A DNA stretch of 64,000 nucleotides from Deltaproteobacteria bacterium (GTDB lineage: Bacteria; Desulfobacterota; Desulfobacteria; Desulfobacterales; Desulfobacteraceae), in assembly GCA_013151635.1 (NCBI GenBank), contig JAADHV010000086.1, positions 62,001 through 126,000 of the forward strand, written 5' to 3'. Positions within the stretch are counted from its first letter, which is position 1. Every line of letters starts with the position of its first letter. Positions 1-8,692 of the stretch are shown here, piece by piece. The notes below the pieces were generated by a model. It was not told the origin of the DNA, searched no databases, and was given only the letters and a program-made list of their open reading frames with translations. The position numbers and the translations under genes were made by a program.

Positions 1-493
1 CCTTTTTAATGGATAAGATGGAACCGCGTACCACCCTTGCATATCTGACCCATCCTACAGAGGTAAGGGCAATTATCAAATTCATTATTGATGAGCCAAG
101 CAAGCCTGCAATAACCAGGGCCAGGATTATACCGGGAAAGGCTAGAAGGATATCGGCAAGTCTCATTATGATCTCATCGACAGCCCTCCCGAAATAGCCT
201 GCAGCCGTACCCACGACCACACCAAAAAATACCTCTATGATGACCACGATTACTGCAATCATCAAAGAGATTCTGGTTCCATAAATAATTCTGCTCAATA
301 TATCCCTGCCCACTGAATCAGTCCCCAGTAAATGTTTAATACTCGGAGATAATAGCCGTTGTGTTAAGTTCAGCTCCACTGGATCATACGGAGCTATATA
401 CGGTGCCAGGATCGCAATGAAGGTCAATAACAATAATATAATCATTCCAAGGACAGCCAATCTGTCTTTTTTATTTGTAATATGCAGCAGCAT
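1..493 (-). CDS. ABC transporter permease, DppC/NikC-like (partial, 3' end outside window)
   Basis: Second inner-membrane permease of a peptide/nickel-type ABC importer. Only the first 163 codons are in the window. The protein opens MLLHITNKKDRLAVLG, followed by a hydrophobic segment, a short external loop (PYDPVELNL), the family signature LLGTDSVGRDILSRI and further membrane segments, as in DppC/NikC proteins with an N-terminal OppC-type domain. The start ATG at 493 lies one codon after the stop of the upstream permease and in the same frame, so the two are co-transcribed and probably translationally coupled. The conserved cytoplasmic EAA loop lies beyond the left edge. Ligand unknown; it belongs with the binding protein at 1471-3015. 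Confidence 0.9.
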   Translation of the reverse strand, partial: MLLHITNKKDRLAVLGMIILLLLTFIAILAPYIAPYDPVELNLTQRLLSPSIKHLLGTDSVGRDILSRIIYGTRISLMIAVIVVIIEVFFGVVVGTAAGYFGRAVDEIIMRLADILLAFPGIILALVIAGLLGSSIMNLIIALTSVGWVRYARVVRGSILSIKK

Positions 494-496
494 CTG

Positions 497-1462
497 TCAC
501 TGTGTCCTTCCATACCGTATCCTCGGGTCAAGGAAAGCATAAAGTATATCCACAATAAGATTAGAGAGAACAAAGAAAAAGGCTATTATCAAAACAAATC
601 CTTGAATTACCGGATAGTCCCTGGCATTGATCGAATCGACCAGGAAATGGCCGATGCCCGGCCAGGCAAAGACCTGCTCCACAATCACAACACCGGACAG
701 CAAATGCGCGAACTGCATGCCAATGATAGTAACAACTGGAATCAAAGTATTTTTAAAAGCGTGTTTTCCAATCACCAATACTTCGTGCAGACCCTTGGCC
801 CTTGCTGTCCTGATATAGTTTTCATTTAAAACTTCCAGCATGCTTGCACGCTGCAAACGCATCAAGATAGCAGTCATACTCGTTCCCAAGGTAATAGTTG
901 GAAGAATCAGGTGGACTATACTCCCGGAACCATAAGTGGGAAACCAGCCAAGAATGACTCCGAAACACAGGATAAGGAGTAAGCCCAACCAAAAGTTGGG
1001 CATTGAGACGCCCCATAATGCAACAAACCGGATGACATTATCCAGAATTGAATTCTGTTTGACTGCCGAGATAACTCCAAACGGCAACGCAATAATGATA
1101 GCCAGCGCCATGGAGGAGGCAGCTAATTCAAATGTAGCCGGAAATCGTGCCCGGAATTCTTCGGCTACCGGTTCACCGGTCCTGAGAGAAATTCCAAAAT
1201 TGCCCTTGCTCAACATATGGAGCCATTGAGATAAGCGGATCAGCCGGGAGTTGTTCAACCCATGCCTTTCCATAAAGCTCTCCACCTCTGCAAGCTGGGG
1301 GTCATCAGCACGTTCTGCGGACAGGATTGCCTCGGCTGCATTCCCTGGTGCAAGAGTGAGTATGGAAAAAGACAGTATTGCCGATCCGAGCATTATCAGT
1401 ACGGCAAGAGCTAATCTGCCAGCGATAAATTTCACCATATTATCTAAAGTCTTCCTTATCAA
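497..1462 (-). CDS. ABC transporter permease, DppB/NikB-like
   Basis: First permease of the nickel/peptide-type ABC importer, 321 aa, the usual family length. There is a long N-terminal membrane segment (about residues 15-40), a large external loop containing the conserved LAPGNAAEAIL stretch, and five more membrane segments in the binding-protein-dependent transport domain (from about residue 95). The EAA-type loop (RTARAKGLHEVLVIGKHAFKN) is intact. It starts 8 bp after the binding-protein gene and ends 4 bp before the DppC-like gene. No ATPase is visible; these are expected further left. Substrate cannot be told from the permease. Confidence 0.92.
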   Translation of the reverse strand: MIRKTLDNMVKFIAGRLALAVLIMLGSAILSFSILTLAPGNAAEAILSAERADDPQLAEVESFMERHGLNNSRLIRLSQWLHMLSKGNFGISLRTGEPVAEEFRARFPATFELAASSMALAIIIALPFGVISAVKQNSILDNVIRFVALWGVSMPNFWLGLLLILCFGVILGWFPTYGSGSIVHLILPTITLGTSMTAILMRLQRASMLEVLNENYIRTARAKGLHEVLVIGKHAFKNTLIPVVTIIGMQFAHLLSGVVIVEQVFAWPGIGHFLVDSINARDYPVIQGFVLIIAFFFVLSNLIVDILYAFLDPRIRYGRTQ

Positions 1463-1470
1463 AGACCCGT

Positions 1471-3015
1471 TTACCGGGTCATTACCACTTCTGTTAAATC
1501 CATATCAAACATCGTCGGCCCGTGTTTGAATCCCTGTACTCTCTTATTCATTACCACTGCCTTTATGATGTCATATAGTGGAATACATGGGTTGGCATTG
1601 TGCAATAAGGTCCATATTTCATCGCATCTGGCCCGCATCTGCACTTTATCCAAGGAGGTAAAGGCCGACTCAATCAAGGTATCCAACTTGTCTGAGTGAA
1701 AAGCATATGGCCACCCTTTGGAGTGATACTTTCCCCCTATCCCTATTCCCCCTGGAATTGAGGGCAGACATCCGCTATGGTGCAAAAATAGATCATACTC
1801 CCCTGTTTTCCGTTTGTCCCATGCATTTATAAGCGTTCTGATATTAAGTCTGATTCCCATACTTTTCAGCTGGGATTGAACCACAAGGGCAACCATATCA
1901 GCATTGGCCTCACCCGTGGGAACCAGAAGATCAACCTCAAAGTCTTTTCCATCCTTGTCCAGGATGCCATTGCCGTCCGAATCAACCCATCCGGCCTTTG
2001 TAAGGAGGTTCCTGGCCTGTACAGGGTCATATTTATACCCTGTTGTTATATTGGAAGGTCCCCAGATAAACTTTGGATCAGTAATAAGATAGCTGGGTTC
2101 GGTAATATTCCCGAAAAGGGATCTGACCATTTTCTGCCTGTCAATAATACAATTGAAGGCCTTTCGAACTCTTACATCATCAAAAGGCGGCCGGCGACAA
2201 TTGAACTCAAGCACCTGGAAACGTCCGTAAGAATGTGTTGAAACCACAAAATCAGGATCTGCTTCAAGCTCGGCAAGTTTTATAAAAGGGATGCTGGAAT
2301 GATGCTCCGGGGCCCCGATGATATCGAGCTCACCCGCTTTCAAAGCCAGTATCTGGGCATAGGGATCAGGGGTATACTTCCACAGGATTTTTGTAAGCTT
2401 TGGCTTTTTCCCCCAGTAGTCATTATTTCTTACCAGGGTGGCGCCCCGGTCCCTTTTGTAATCGACCACCTTGAAGGGCCCTGTTCCAATATACCTGACT
2501 ATTTTACCTTTTGGGTCCCACGCCGGATCAACTGCTGACGGGCTGACAAAATTAGCGGCACGCCATCCGCTGGACATATCCCTGAGAAAAGGATAATAGA
2601 AGGTATTGAAGACGACTTTCAAGGTATGCGAATCAACAATCTTGATAGCGTCCACATATTTTCCCCAGACCGCACTGGTCATTGCCCTTTCAATAGTGAA
2701 CTTTGCTGCCCTGGCATTAAATGGTGTACCGTCATGATATTTGACACCCCTCCTTAAAAAGAGGGTCCACTCTTTTCCGTCAGGAGAGATTTTCCAGGAT
2801 GACGCAAGTTTGGGAACCATGTTTCCCGACTCGTCAAGGGAAACGAATGTATCAAATACCAGGAGTTTACCTTCGGCTGCGGCCCTGAAGTCTTTTTGCG
2901 CCCCCATGACCATGACCTGCCTGTCTTTGTCAAGCGGATTCGCTGCCACTATGCCGGATGTAAATGCCATGCAGATTATTACAAATAAAACTGCAAATTT
3001 TCTGGTTAGTATCAT
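1471..3015 (-). CDS. ABC transporter substrate-binding protein, NikA/DppA-like (SBP family 5)
   Basis: Periplasmic ligand-binding protein of the importer, 514 aa. It has a Sec signal peptide (residues 1-25, ending ...SGIVAANP) without a lipobox cysteine. The family 5 hallmarks are the LASSWKISPDGKEWTLFLR region (about 68-86), GVKYHDGTPFNA, GTGPFKVVDY and the DDVRVRKAFN block. The sequence resembles nickel or metallophore binders (NikA, CntA) at least as much as oligopeptide binders, but I cannot assign the ligand. A 72-bp gap separates it from an upstream methyltransferase gene on the same strand, a pairing that fits uptake of a metal-ligand complex better than of plain peptides. That last point is inference. 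Confidence 0.88.
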   Translation of the reverse strand: MILTRKFAVLFVIICMAFTSGIVAANPLDKDRQVMVMGAQKDFRAAAEGKLLVFDTFVSLDESGNMVPKLASSWKISPDGKEWTLFLRRGVKYHDGTPFNARAAKFTIERAMTSAVWGKYVDAIKIVDSHTLKVVFNTFYYPFLRDMSSGWRAANFVSPSAVDPAWDPKGKIVRYIGTGPFKVVDYKRDRGATLVRNNDYWGKKPKLTKILWKYTPDPYAQILALKAGELDIIGAPEHHSSIPFIKLAELEADPDFVVSTHSYGRFQVLEFNCRRPPFDDVRVRKAFNCIIDRQKMVRSLFGNITEPSYLITDPKFIWGPSNITTGYKYDPVQARNLLTKAGWVDSDGNGILDKDGKDFEVDLLVPTGEANADMVALVVQSQLKSMGIRLNIRTLINAWDKRKTGEYDLFLHHSGCLPSIPGGIGIGGKYHSKGWPYAFHSDKLDTLIESAFTSLDKVQMRARCDEIWTLLHNANPCIPLYDIIKAVVMNKRVQGFKHGPTMFDMDLTEVVMTR

Positions 3016-3087
3016 TATCTGTCAAGTCCTTTTTTTTAAATTTTATTTGAAAACATGCGATATATTTAATATTTTTAATTCAAACAC

Positions 3088-3849
3088 TTATGCAGTCTTT
3101 ACCCCCTTGACCACAAATTGATATTTACTATACCGGGAATAACCATATTTTATATAGTTGAGAATGGAATATTCCCTTGGAAGTTCCACTTCTGTTACAC
3201 TGGCTGCAAATCCCAGGCTCTCAAATAACTTGATATCCGCAGCAGGACGCTTCCATCGCCTCATGGGAAGTTGTTCATCCCAATCTTGCTTTTTCATCCT
3301 TGGATCTCTTTTTTCCGTAAGGAGGATCAACGGTATGGCCATTAGACGCCAGATTTCCTGCAATATGGTCCTCTTGTTTCGGGTAAAATCCCCATCGATA
3401 ATAACGATTATTCCTCCTGGTTTCAGAAGGTCCTTCCATGCCTTTCCGGCGTTTTCCGGGTCAGGCAGGGTCCAGAGAACATGCCGGCTGACAATCGCGT
3501 CAAACGATCCGTGTCCAAAAGGAGGGTCCTCGGCGTCGCCAACCTTGAACTCTACAAACAGGTTGCCGGATTGAGCCTTTTCACCGGCTTTTTTCAACAT
3601 CCGTTTCGATAAGTCAATGCCGACGGTTTCGTGCCCCAACTCTGCCAGCAGAAGAGCCAGTGCCCCAGTGCCTGTGCCCACATCCAGCACCCTTAGTCCT
3701 TGTTTTTGTTCAAGCGCATTTGAAAGGATTTGCATCCAGGTCTGTTTCTCCTGCTCGGAATGGATGCCGTGCCCGGGACAATTATCATAAGTCCGGGCCC
3801 TGTTGCCCCATTGTTGCCTTATTTTTTGTTTCAGATCACCTTCATACAT
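3088..3849 (-). CDS. class I SAM-dependent methyltransferase, first gene of the ABC transporter cluster
   Basis: Cytoplasmic Rossmann-fold methyltransferase, 253 aa. The SAM-binding motif I is clear (RVLDVGTGTGALALLLAELG, about residues 53-72), followed by the acidic strand-2 end (VGIDLS), motif with GDAEDPPF and the FDAIVSRHVLWTLPDP stretch. The N-terminal stretch around YDNCPGHGIHSEQEKQTW is unusual for ubiquinone-type methyltransferases and may shape the substrate pocket. It precedes the NikA-like gene by 72 bp on the same strand, so it is probably transcribed with the importer. Substrate unknown; a small metal ligand or the transported compound is a reasonable guess. Confidence 0.82.
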   Translation of the reverse strand: MYEGDLKQKIRQQWGNRARTYDNCPGHGIHSEQEKQTWMQILSNALEQKQGLRVLDVGTGTGALALLLAELGHETVGIDLSKRMLKKAGEKAQSGNLFVEFKVGDAEDPPFGHGSFDAIVSRHVLWTLPDPENAGKAWKDLLKPGGIIVIIDGDFTRNKRTILQEIWRLMAIPLILLTEKRDPRMKKQDWDEQLPMRRWKRPAADIKLFESLGFAASVTEVELPREYSILNYIKYGYSRYSKYQFVVKGVKTA

Positions 3850-4255
3850 ATTGCTGTTACCTTTTTTGTTTAAAATGGTTTGATTCGATCATATACCGCC
3901 ATACACTGTTTTCCTTTGGTTTTTGGCACTATACAGGTTTTTTAAACAGACAGGGTTTAAAACAACATAACCTGTCCTCCAAAAATAAAAAAACCACGAA
4001 AGCAGTACAGATTTTTTTCTGTTACCCTTCGTGGTTTATTTTTAGAACAATAAAACTTTATGTTTTACATAAAGCCTGGAGCTGTTTTTAGCTTTTCTGT
4101 CTTTTTATAAATATGAAATTTATTCAATCATTTTCGTAATGATTTTACGAATTCATATGGCACATCCTTGTGATCATGTCAACCTTTTTTTTAACTGGCC
4201 GGGATGGCCGGATGGTGCCATGATGATGGCGGCATTTTTCCGGCCGGGACGTGTA
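3850..4255. other. intergenic region without a gene
   Basis: Lies upstream of the methyltransferase gene and downstream of the SLC13-type gene, both on the minus strand. It contains the terminator at 3981-4037 and, at about 4197-4248, a GC-rich segment with repeated GGCCGG elements that could fold. Frames across it are short and lack ribosome-binding sites. No other feature seen. Confidence 0.6.
3981..4037 (-). terminator. Rho-independent terminator of the SLC13-type transporter gene
   Basis: Perfect 10-bp arms AAACCACGAA (3991-4000) and TTCGTGGTTT (4028-4037), with a further inner ACAG/CTGT pairing. On the minus strand the hairpin is followed by a T-rich tract with one interrupting A. It lies about 220 bp beyond the stop of the 4256-6679 gene. 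It may also insulate the methyltransferase promoter from read-through. Confidence 0.8.
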
Positions 4256-6679
4256 TCAAAGGTAGAAAAAATAAGTCATTGCCACCAGTATGGCGATGTA
4301 GATGATCGAAAGGCAGCCGCCTATTTTAAAGTAGTCTTTGGATCGGTATCCGCCCGGGCCCATGTACAGTGCGTTGACCTGGTGGGTTGGCAGCATAAAG
4401 GAATTGGAAACACCCAGGCCGACTACGATAGCGGCTATCCTGGGATCGATGCCGATCTGGTGGGCAATGGAAATTCCCAGGGGTACCAGCAGGGTACAGG
4501 CCCCGACATTGGAGATCACCATGGTAAAAGCACAGCTCAGACAGGCAAGAATGATCAGGAGCAGCAAGGGTGACATGAGGCTTCCCAAGCCAGTGACAAT
4601 GCCCTTGGCAATCCATTCGGCAGTGCCGGTCTGGTCAACCGCCATTCCAAGCGGGATCAGTCCGGCCAGCAGAAAAACGGTCCGCCAGTCAACCGCATGG
4701 TAGGCCTCATTGATTGTAATGACGCGGGAAATGACCATACCCACAGCTCCCAGCATAAGGCATATCGACAAAGGGATAGGGTTGTAGGGCTGCTTTTGAA
4801 AATAAAAGCTTGAGAGTACCATGAGAAAGAGGGAGATCAAAAACCAGGTTAAGGCCCATTTGGCCTTTTCAGGTTTGTGGAATTCTTTTTCATAAGGGGT
4901 TATGATAATGAGGTTCTGGTGGAGATCCTGAAGGGCGTGCAGTTGTGCCCAGGCCCCGTGGATCAGCACGGTATCACCAGGCAGGAGCGGCCGGTCGGCT
5001 AACTCCCGATAATAGGTGTTGCCTGCCTGGTGCAGGGCCAGAGCGTTGATCCTGAAAGTTTCACGGAAGCGGATTTCCTTGATCGTCTGACCGACCAGAT
5101 GGGAACGTGGGGCTACCACCGCCTCAACAATACCGGCCAGGGAAGGATTGAACAGATTGTTTTTAAAGCATTCAGGTTCTTCTTTCAGGATGAGCCCGTA
5201 GTCTTGGATAAATTGCCGGATAGCATCTTCAGGCCCATAGGCGCACAACACAAAACCGGGCCGGATAGATATGTCGGGAAGAGGGGCGATCTCGCATTTG
5301 CTGTCGGCCTTTACTGCAGCCACGATGTTGACTAGAAACTTTTTGCGGATATCTATCAGTTTTTGCGCTTTGTTGCCCGCCTGGTAATTTTTTGGGACTT
5401 CAATCTCGTAAGGCCCTGTAATTTGGGGATATACATCAAGGAGACTGCTGCTGTGACCGGTATCGCAGACATCTTCCTGGCTGGCGGGCAGCTTGGCCAG
5501 CATCCTCATGCCGACCGTGGAAAGAAATGCAATTCCTCCGACAGTGATGGCCAGACCGATGGGGGCCAGCTCAAGGAAACCGAATCGTGGCATGCCCGGC
5601 GGCAGGATATCGTTCAGCAGGATCAACGGGCTTGTGCCGATCATTGTTATGGTGCCGCCCAGGATTGCTGCCATGCCGATGGGCATGAGTACACGGGAAA
5701 TCGGGACTTTGAGCCGGTAAGAGGTGGCCAGGCGGATACCGGGTAAAAACAGAACGGCAGCACCGGTATTCTGCATGATGCTCGAAATCAATGCGATCAG
5801 ACTGGAAAAAACTATCGTCAGCCGCCGGGTGCTTTTGCCGATCATCTTCAGCATGGGATGAATGAGCCGGCTGACCAGGCCTGCCCGGTTTAACCCGTAA
5901 CTGATAATCATTACCCCGATGATAGCGACTACGGCATTACTGCTTAATCCTTTAAATGTATCCTGAGCGTTGAGCAGGTTCAGTTCGGGCAGCATCACCA
6001 TCATGACGATGGCCACTACGTCCACCCGCACCCATTCCACAATGAACAGAAATACTGCCACGGCTACCACCAGCAGCATCAGCAGCTTGGTCCAAAGGTG
6101 GGTATCAACTTTAAAAGGCACGGTGGCAATGCCCATGTCCTGGATTTTCTGTCCCTCCGGGCCGGTCAGGTCGGACAGGATATCCATCCAGAGTTCATGT
6201 TTTCCGGTTTTCGTTTTTGGGTCTATAGTGTAGTTCACCTTTGTTGTTAACGGTTGGAAAAAATTGTTACTGGGCCTGGAAAATTTGGCAAGGAAATGAT
6301 GAACAGGCTTTTCAGGGTGCAGTTTGTCAATAAAGGCAATGCCGCTTTTGACAGGGGTGGCAATCCATACCACGACAGGTGCCTGGGCGTTGGGATCCCA
6401 TTGCAGTTGATGACCGTTTGCCTTTTCCGGGCCGACCAGGCTGGCTACCAGCTCAAAGCTGCCGTTTTGCCCGGCCACCAAGGTCTCAAGAGATTGTTTC
6501 AGGCGTATTGAGACATACCGAGACGTTTGTGACGGGCCTGTGGTTATCCGGCCTGCCGCACCTGGCAAATTGCCCTGTGGGCCTTTTTTTGCCGGGTTTA
6601 TAGGATTGGCCCCTCCTGGAAAAGCCGTCATGACTATTAAAACAATAACAACAACAAAGATCCACTTTGATATTTTCAT
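4256..6679 (-). CDS. SLC13/DASS-type anion permease with TrkA-C domains and periplasmic N-terminal domain
   Basis: Inner-membrane transporter, 807 aa. A signal-anchor or signal peptide (residues 1-24) is followed by an extracytoplasmic region (about 30-195) not found in ordinary family members. Then comes a divalent-anion/ArsB-type membrane domain split into two halves (about 200-405 and 620-807). Between them is a soluble insert of about 200 residues with two TrkA-C-like ligand-binding segments, as in bacterial SLC13 permeases with RCK_C domains. Membrane motifs include NAVVAIIGVMIISYG, MIGTSPLILLNDILPP and the late VISNVGACTLLVPLG. Probable substrates are sulfate, thiosulfate or dicarboxylates, but this is not decidable from sequence. 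Divergent from the Cache/AlbA_2 gene at 6933 across 253 bp, which may be its regulator. Confidence 0.85.
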   Translation of the reverse strand: MKISKWIFVVVIVLIVMTAFPGGANPINPAKKGPQGNLPGAAGRITTGPSQTSRYVSIRLKQSLETLVAGQNGSFELVASLVGPEKANGHQLQWDPNAQAPVVVWIATPVKSGIAFIDKLHPEKPVHHFLAKFSRPSNNFFQPLTTKVNYTIDPKTKTGKHELWMDILSDLTGPEGQKIQDMGIATVPFKVDTHLWTKLLMLLVVAVAVFLFIVEWVRVDVVAIVMMVMLPELNLLNAQDTFKGLSSNAVVAIIGVMIISYGLNRAGLVSRLIHPMLKMIGKSTRRLTIVFSSLIALISSIMQNTGAAVLFLPGIRLATSYRLKVPISRVLMPIGMAAILGGTITMIGTSPLILLNDILPPGMPRFGFLELAPIGLAITVGGIAFLSTVGMRMLAKLPASQEDVCDTGHSSSLLDVYPQITGPYEIEVPKNYQAGNKAQKLIDIRKKFLVNIVAAVKADSKCEIAPLPDISIRPGFVLCAYGPEDAIRQFIQDYGLILKEEPECFKNNLFNPSLAGIVEAVVAPRSHLVGQTIKEIRFRETFRINALALHQAGNTYYRELADRPLLPGDTVLIHGAWAQLHALQDLHQNLIIITPYEKEFHKPEKAKWALTWFLISLFLMVLSSFYFQKQPYNPIPLSICLMLGAVGMVISRVITINEAYHAVDWRTVFLLAGLIPLGMAVDQTGTAEWIAKGIVTGLGSLMSPLLLLIILACLSCAFTMVISNVGACTLLVPLGISIAHQIGIDPRIAAIVVGLGVSNSFMLPTHQVNALYMGPGGYRSKDYFKIGGCLSIIYIAILVAMTYFFYL

Positions 6680-6932
6680 GAATGTAACCTCAATATTTTA
6701 AATTGCATCATAGCGTGGATAGAAATAGAATAGGAAGATGCTTTCTGTCAATAGAAGTATGTAAAAAAAAAGATTGAAATCGGGTATCTTCAGGGCAGGG
6801 GTTATGGGATCATTAAACCTGTAGCTGATATGATTTCTGTTTTTGAATGGTGGTTAAAAGTTGCTATAAAACACTATCTACGCTATATTCGAATCCGAAT
6901 TACCAATGTGACGGACTATTGATGGCGGTAAA

Positions 6933-8648
6933 ATGACGGTAAGAAAAAATACTAAACACTCTCTATCCCGGCTGCAGCGTTTTTTGCAGATCGTTCCCTG
7001 GTTGCTTCTTTTCCTGACTCTGGTTGTAACGTTTATGACCCTCCTTCAAGCTCTGGAGGCTAAGGAGAATCTTTTTCATGCCTGGGTGACTGAGTTGTCG
7101 TATGATAAGCGGCTTGAATTCAAGCATTTTACCGAGCCTGTGGTTACTACCTTGCGGATTGCCAGAGACTGGGGGAAAGAGAGTGCTATAAACCTGGAGG
7201 AAAGACAGAGGATTAACAACTATTTTATCCCGATGCTGGAAAGTATTCCGCAAATCCATGCTCTGATTATTGCCAATAGCCATGGCCAGGAGTATTTTTT
7301 ACAACGCACCGGCAAGGGTTGGCAAAGCCGTAGTTGCGACCCTTTACAGTGGCCGGGAAAGGTTTTGGTGACTAACTGGCGTAAAGGCAGTATTCCTGTT
7401 GGCAAAGGAAGTTTAGTCAAGAGCGATTATGATCCACGGCAGCGTCCCTGGTTTAAAGGGGTATTGGGGGCGGATAGTACACGGGAAATTTTCTGGACAT
7501 CTCCATACCGCTTTTCTTCTAATGGCCAGATCGGTATTACTGCAGCTTTGAAACTGAAGATTCGGGGTTTTGATTCACAAGCCGGTAAAGTCGTGCCGGG
7601 TGAAGACTATGTGATCGCTTTTGATGTCTTGCTCTCGGATTTGCTGGCTTGGACTTCTGAGCTTGACCTGGGCCCGGAGGGGCGGGCTTTTATGCTCTCG
7701 GATGATGGGCGGGTCCTGGGCCTTTCGCAAAATGGGCCTGTTCGTCCTGGTGAGAACCTGTCTGCGGTCGAAAACCCGGCTGATAATGGTCTTGGCCCGG
7801 CACTGGTCAAGTGGCAGAGATCAAGGGTCTCCGGTGAACAGGTTTTTGCTTTTTTCATGAATGATAAGCCCTGGTGGGCCGGGTTTGTGCCATTGGCAAT
7901 CGGGGGCCGCCACTTGTGGCTGGCGGTGATTCTCCCGGAGAAAGATATTTTACAGATCGTCGGCTATCCCGTGACTTTTTTCCAGATACCTATCATTATC
8001 CTTGTGGTGGGCGGGCTGCTTTTTTTTATCTCTCTTTTTCTTGTCCGGCACCATCTCCATTCTCTGGAAGAGTTACACCGTGAAAACCGGCGCCTGGTCA
8101 ATGATGAATCTCAGCGGGCTTCCCTTGATAACCCGGCCCAACGAATTTACAAGCTGATCAAGGCGGGTGAAAGCGAATGCCTTGAATTTAAAGCAACCGT
8201 GCGCTGGAACCTGCGCGAGGACCGGGCAGGCAATGAGATTGAGACCGCCTGGCTAAAAGCGATTGTCGGTTTTCTTAATACCGAAGGCGGGGTTTTATTG
8301 ATCGGAGTCGAGGATGATGGTATGGTGGCCGGCCTTGAGCGTGATAATTTTGCCAATGATGATAAATGCCTGCGCCACATCGATAGTTTGATCAGCTCTC
8401 ATATCGGGCTGGAATTTTCACGTTTTATCCATTTTGCCATCGTTGAAATAGGCGACAGGAAGATAGTCGAAATCCGCTGCCGGCCCTCTGATATTCCGGC
8501 TTTTCTCAAAAAGAGAGAGGCGGAAGAGTTCTTTATCCGCACTGGTCCGGCCAGCCGCAAACTGAAACCGAGCCAGATTATCAAATCCCGGGCAAGCCGC
8601 AAAGCAGGGCCGCCCGAAAACAGACCTGCTGAAACGGCTCAAGAATGA
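6933..8648 (+). CDS. membrane sensor: dCache extracytoplasmic domain fused to cytoplasmic AlbA_2 (Schlafen-type) domain
   Basis: 571 aa. Architecture: transmembrane segment (about 20-40), a periplasmic double-Cache-type sensor (about 45-345) containing the typical YDPRQRPWFKG motif, a second transmembrane segment (about 347-372), a short coiled linker, then an AlbA_2/divergent-AAA_4 domain (about 405-545) recognised by GESECLEFKATVRWNL, FLNTEGGVLLIGVEDDG and FFIRTGPASRKL. No histidine kinase, GGDEF, EAL or methyl-accepting region is present. AlbA_2 domains usually sit in soluble proteins tied to nucleic-acid binding or transcription control. Here the domain is tethered to a ligand sensor in the membrane. 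It is divergent from the SLC13-type transporter, suggesting it senses the transported anion. Function is inferred. Confidence 0.85.
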   Translation: MTVRKNTKHSLSRLQRFLQIVPWLLLFLTLVVTFMTLLQALEAKENLFHAWVTELSYDKRLEFKHFTEPVVTTLRIARDWGKESAINLEERQRINNYFIPMLESIPQIHALIIANSHGQEYFLQRTGKGWQSRSCDPLQWPGKVLVTNWRKGSIPVGKGSLVKSDYDPRQRPWFKGVLGADSTREIFWTSPYRFSSNGQIGITAALKLKIRGFDSQAGKVVPGEDYVIAFDVLLSDLLAWTSELDLGPEGRAFMLSDDGRVLGLSQNGPVRPGENLSAVENPADNGLGPALVKWQRSRVSGEQVFAFFMNDKPWWAGFVPLAIGGRHLWLAVILPEKDILQIVGYPVTFFQIPIIILVVGGLLFFISLFLVRHHLHSLEELHRENRRLVNDESQRASLDNPAQRIYKLIKAGESECLEFKATVRWNLREDRAGNEIETAWLKAIVGFLNTEGGVLLIGVEDDGMVAGLERDNFANDDKCLRHIDSLISSHIGLEFSRFIHFAIVEIGDRKIVEIRCRPSDIPAFLKKREAEEFFIRTGPASRKLKPSQIIKSRASRKAGPPENRPAETAQE

Positions 8649-8692
8649 GATCGACTTACCCCGCCTTTCCAGCCTCATTAATTCAATTTGAT

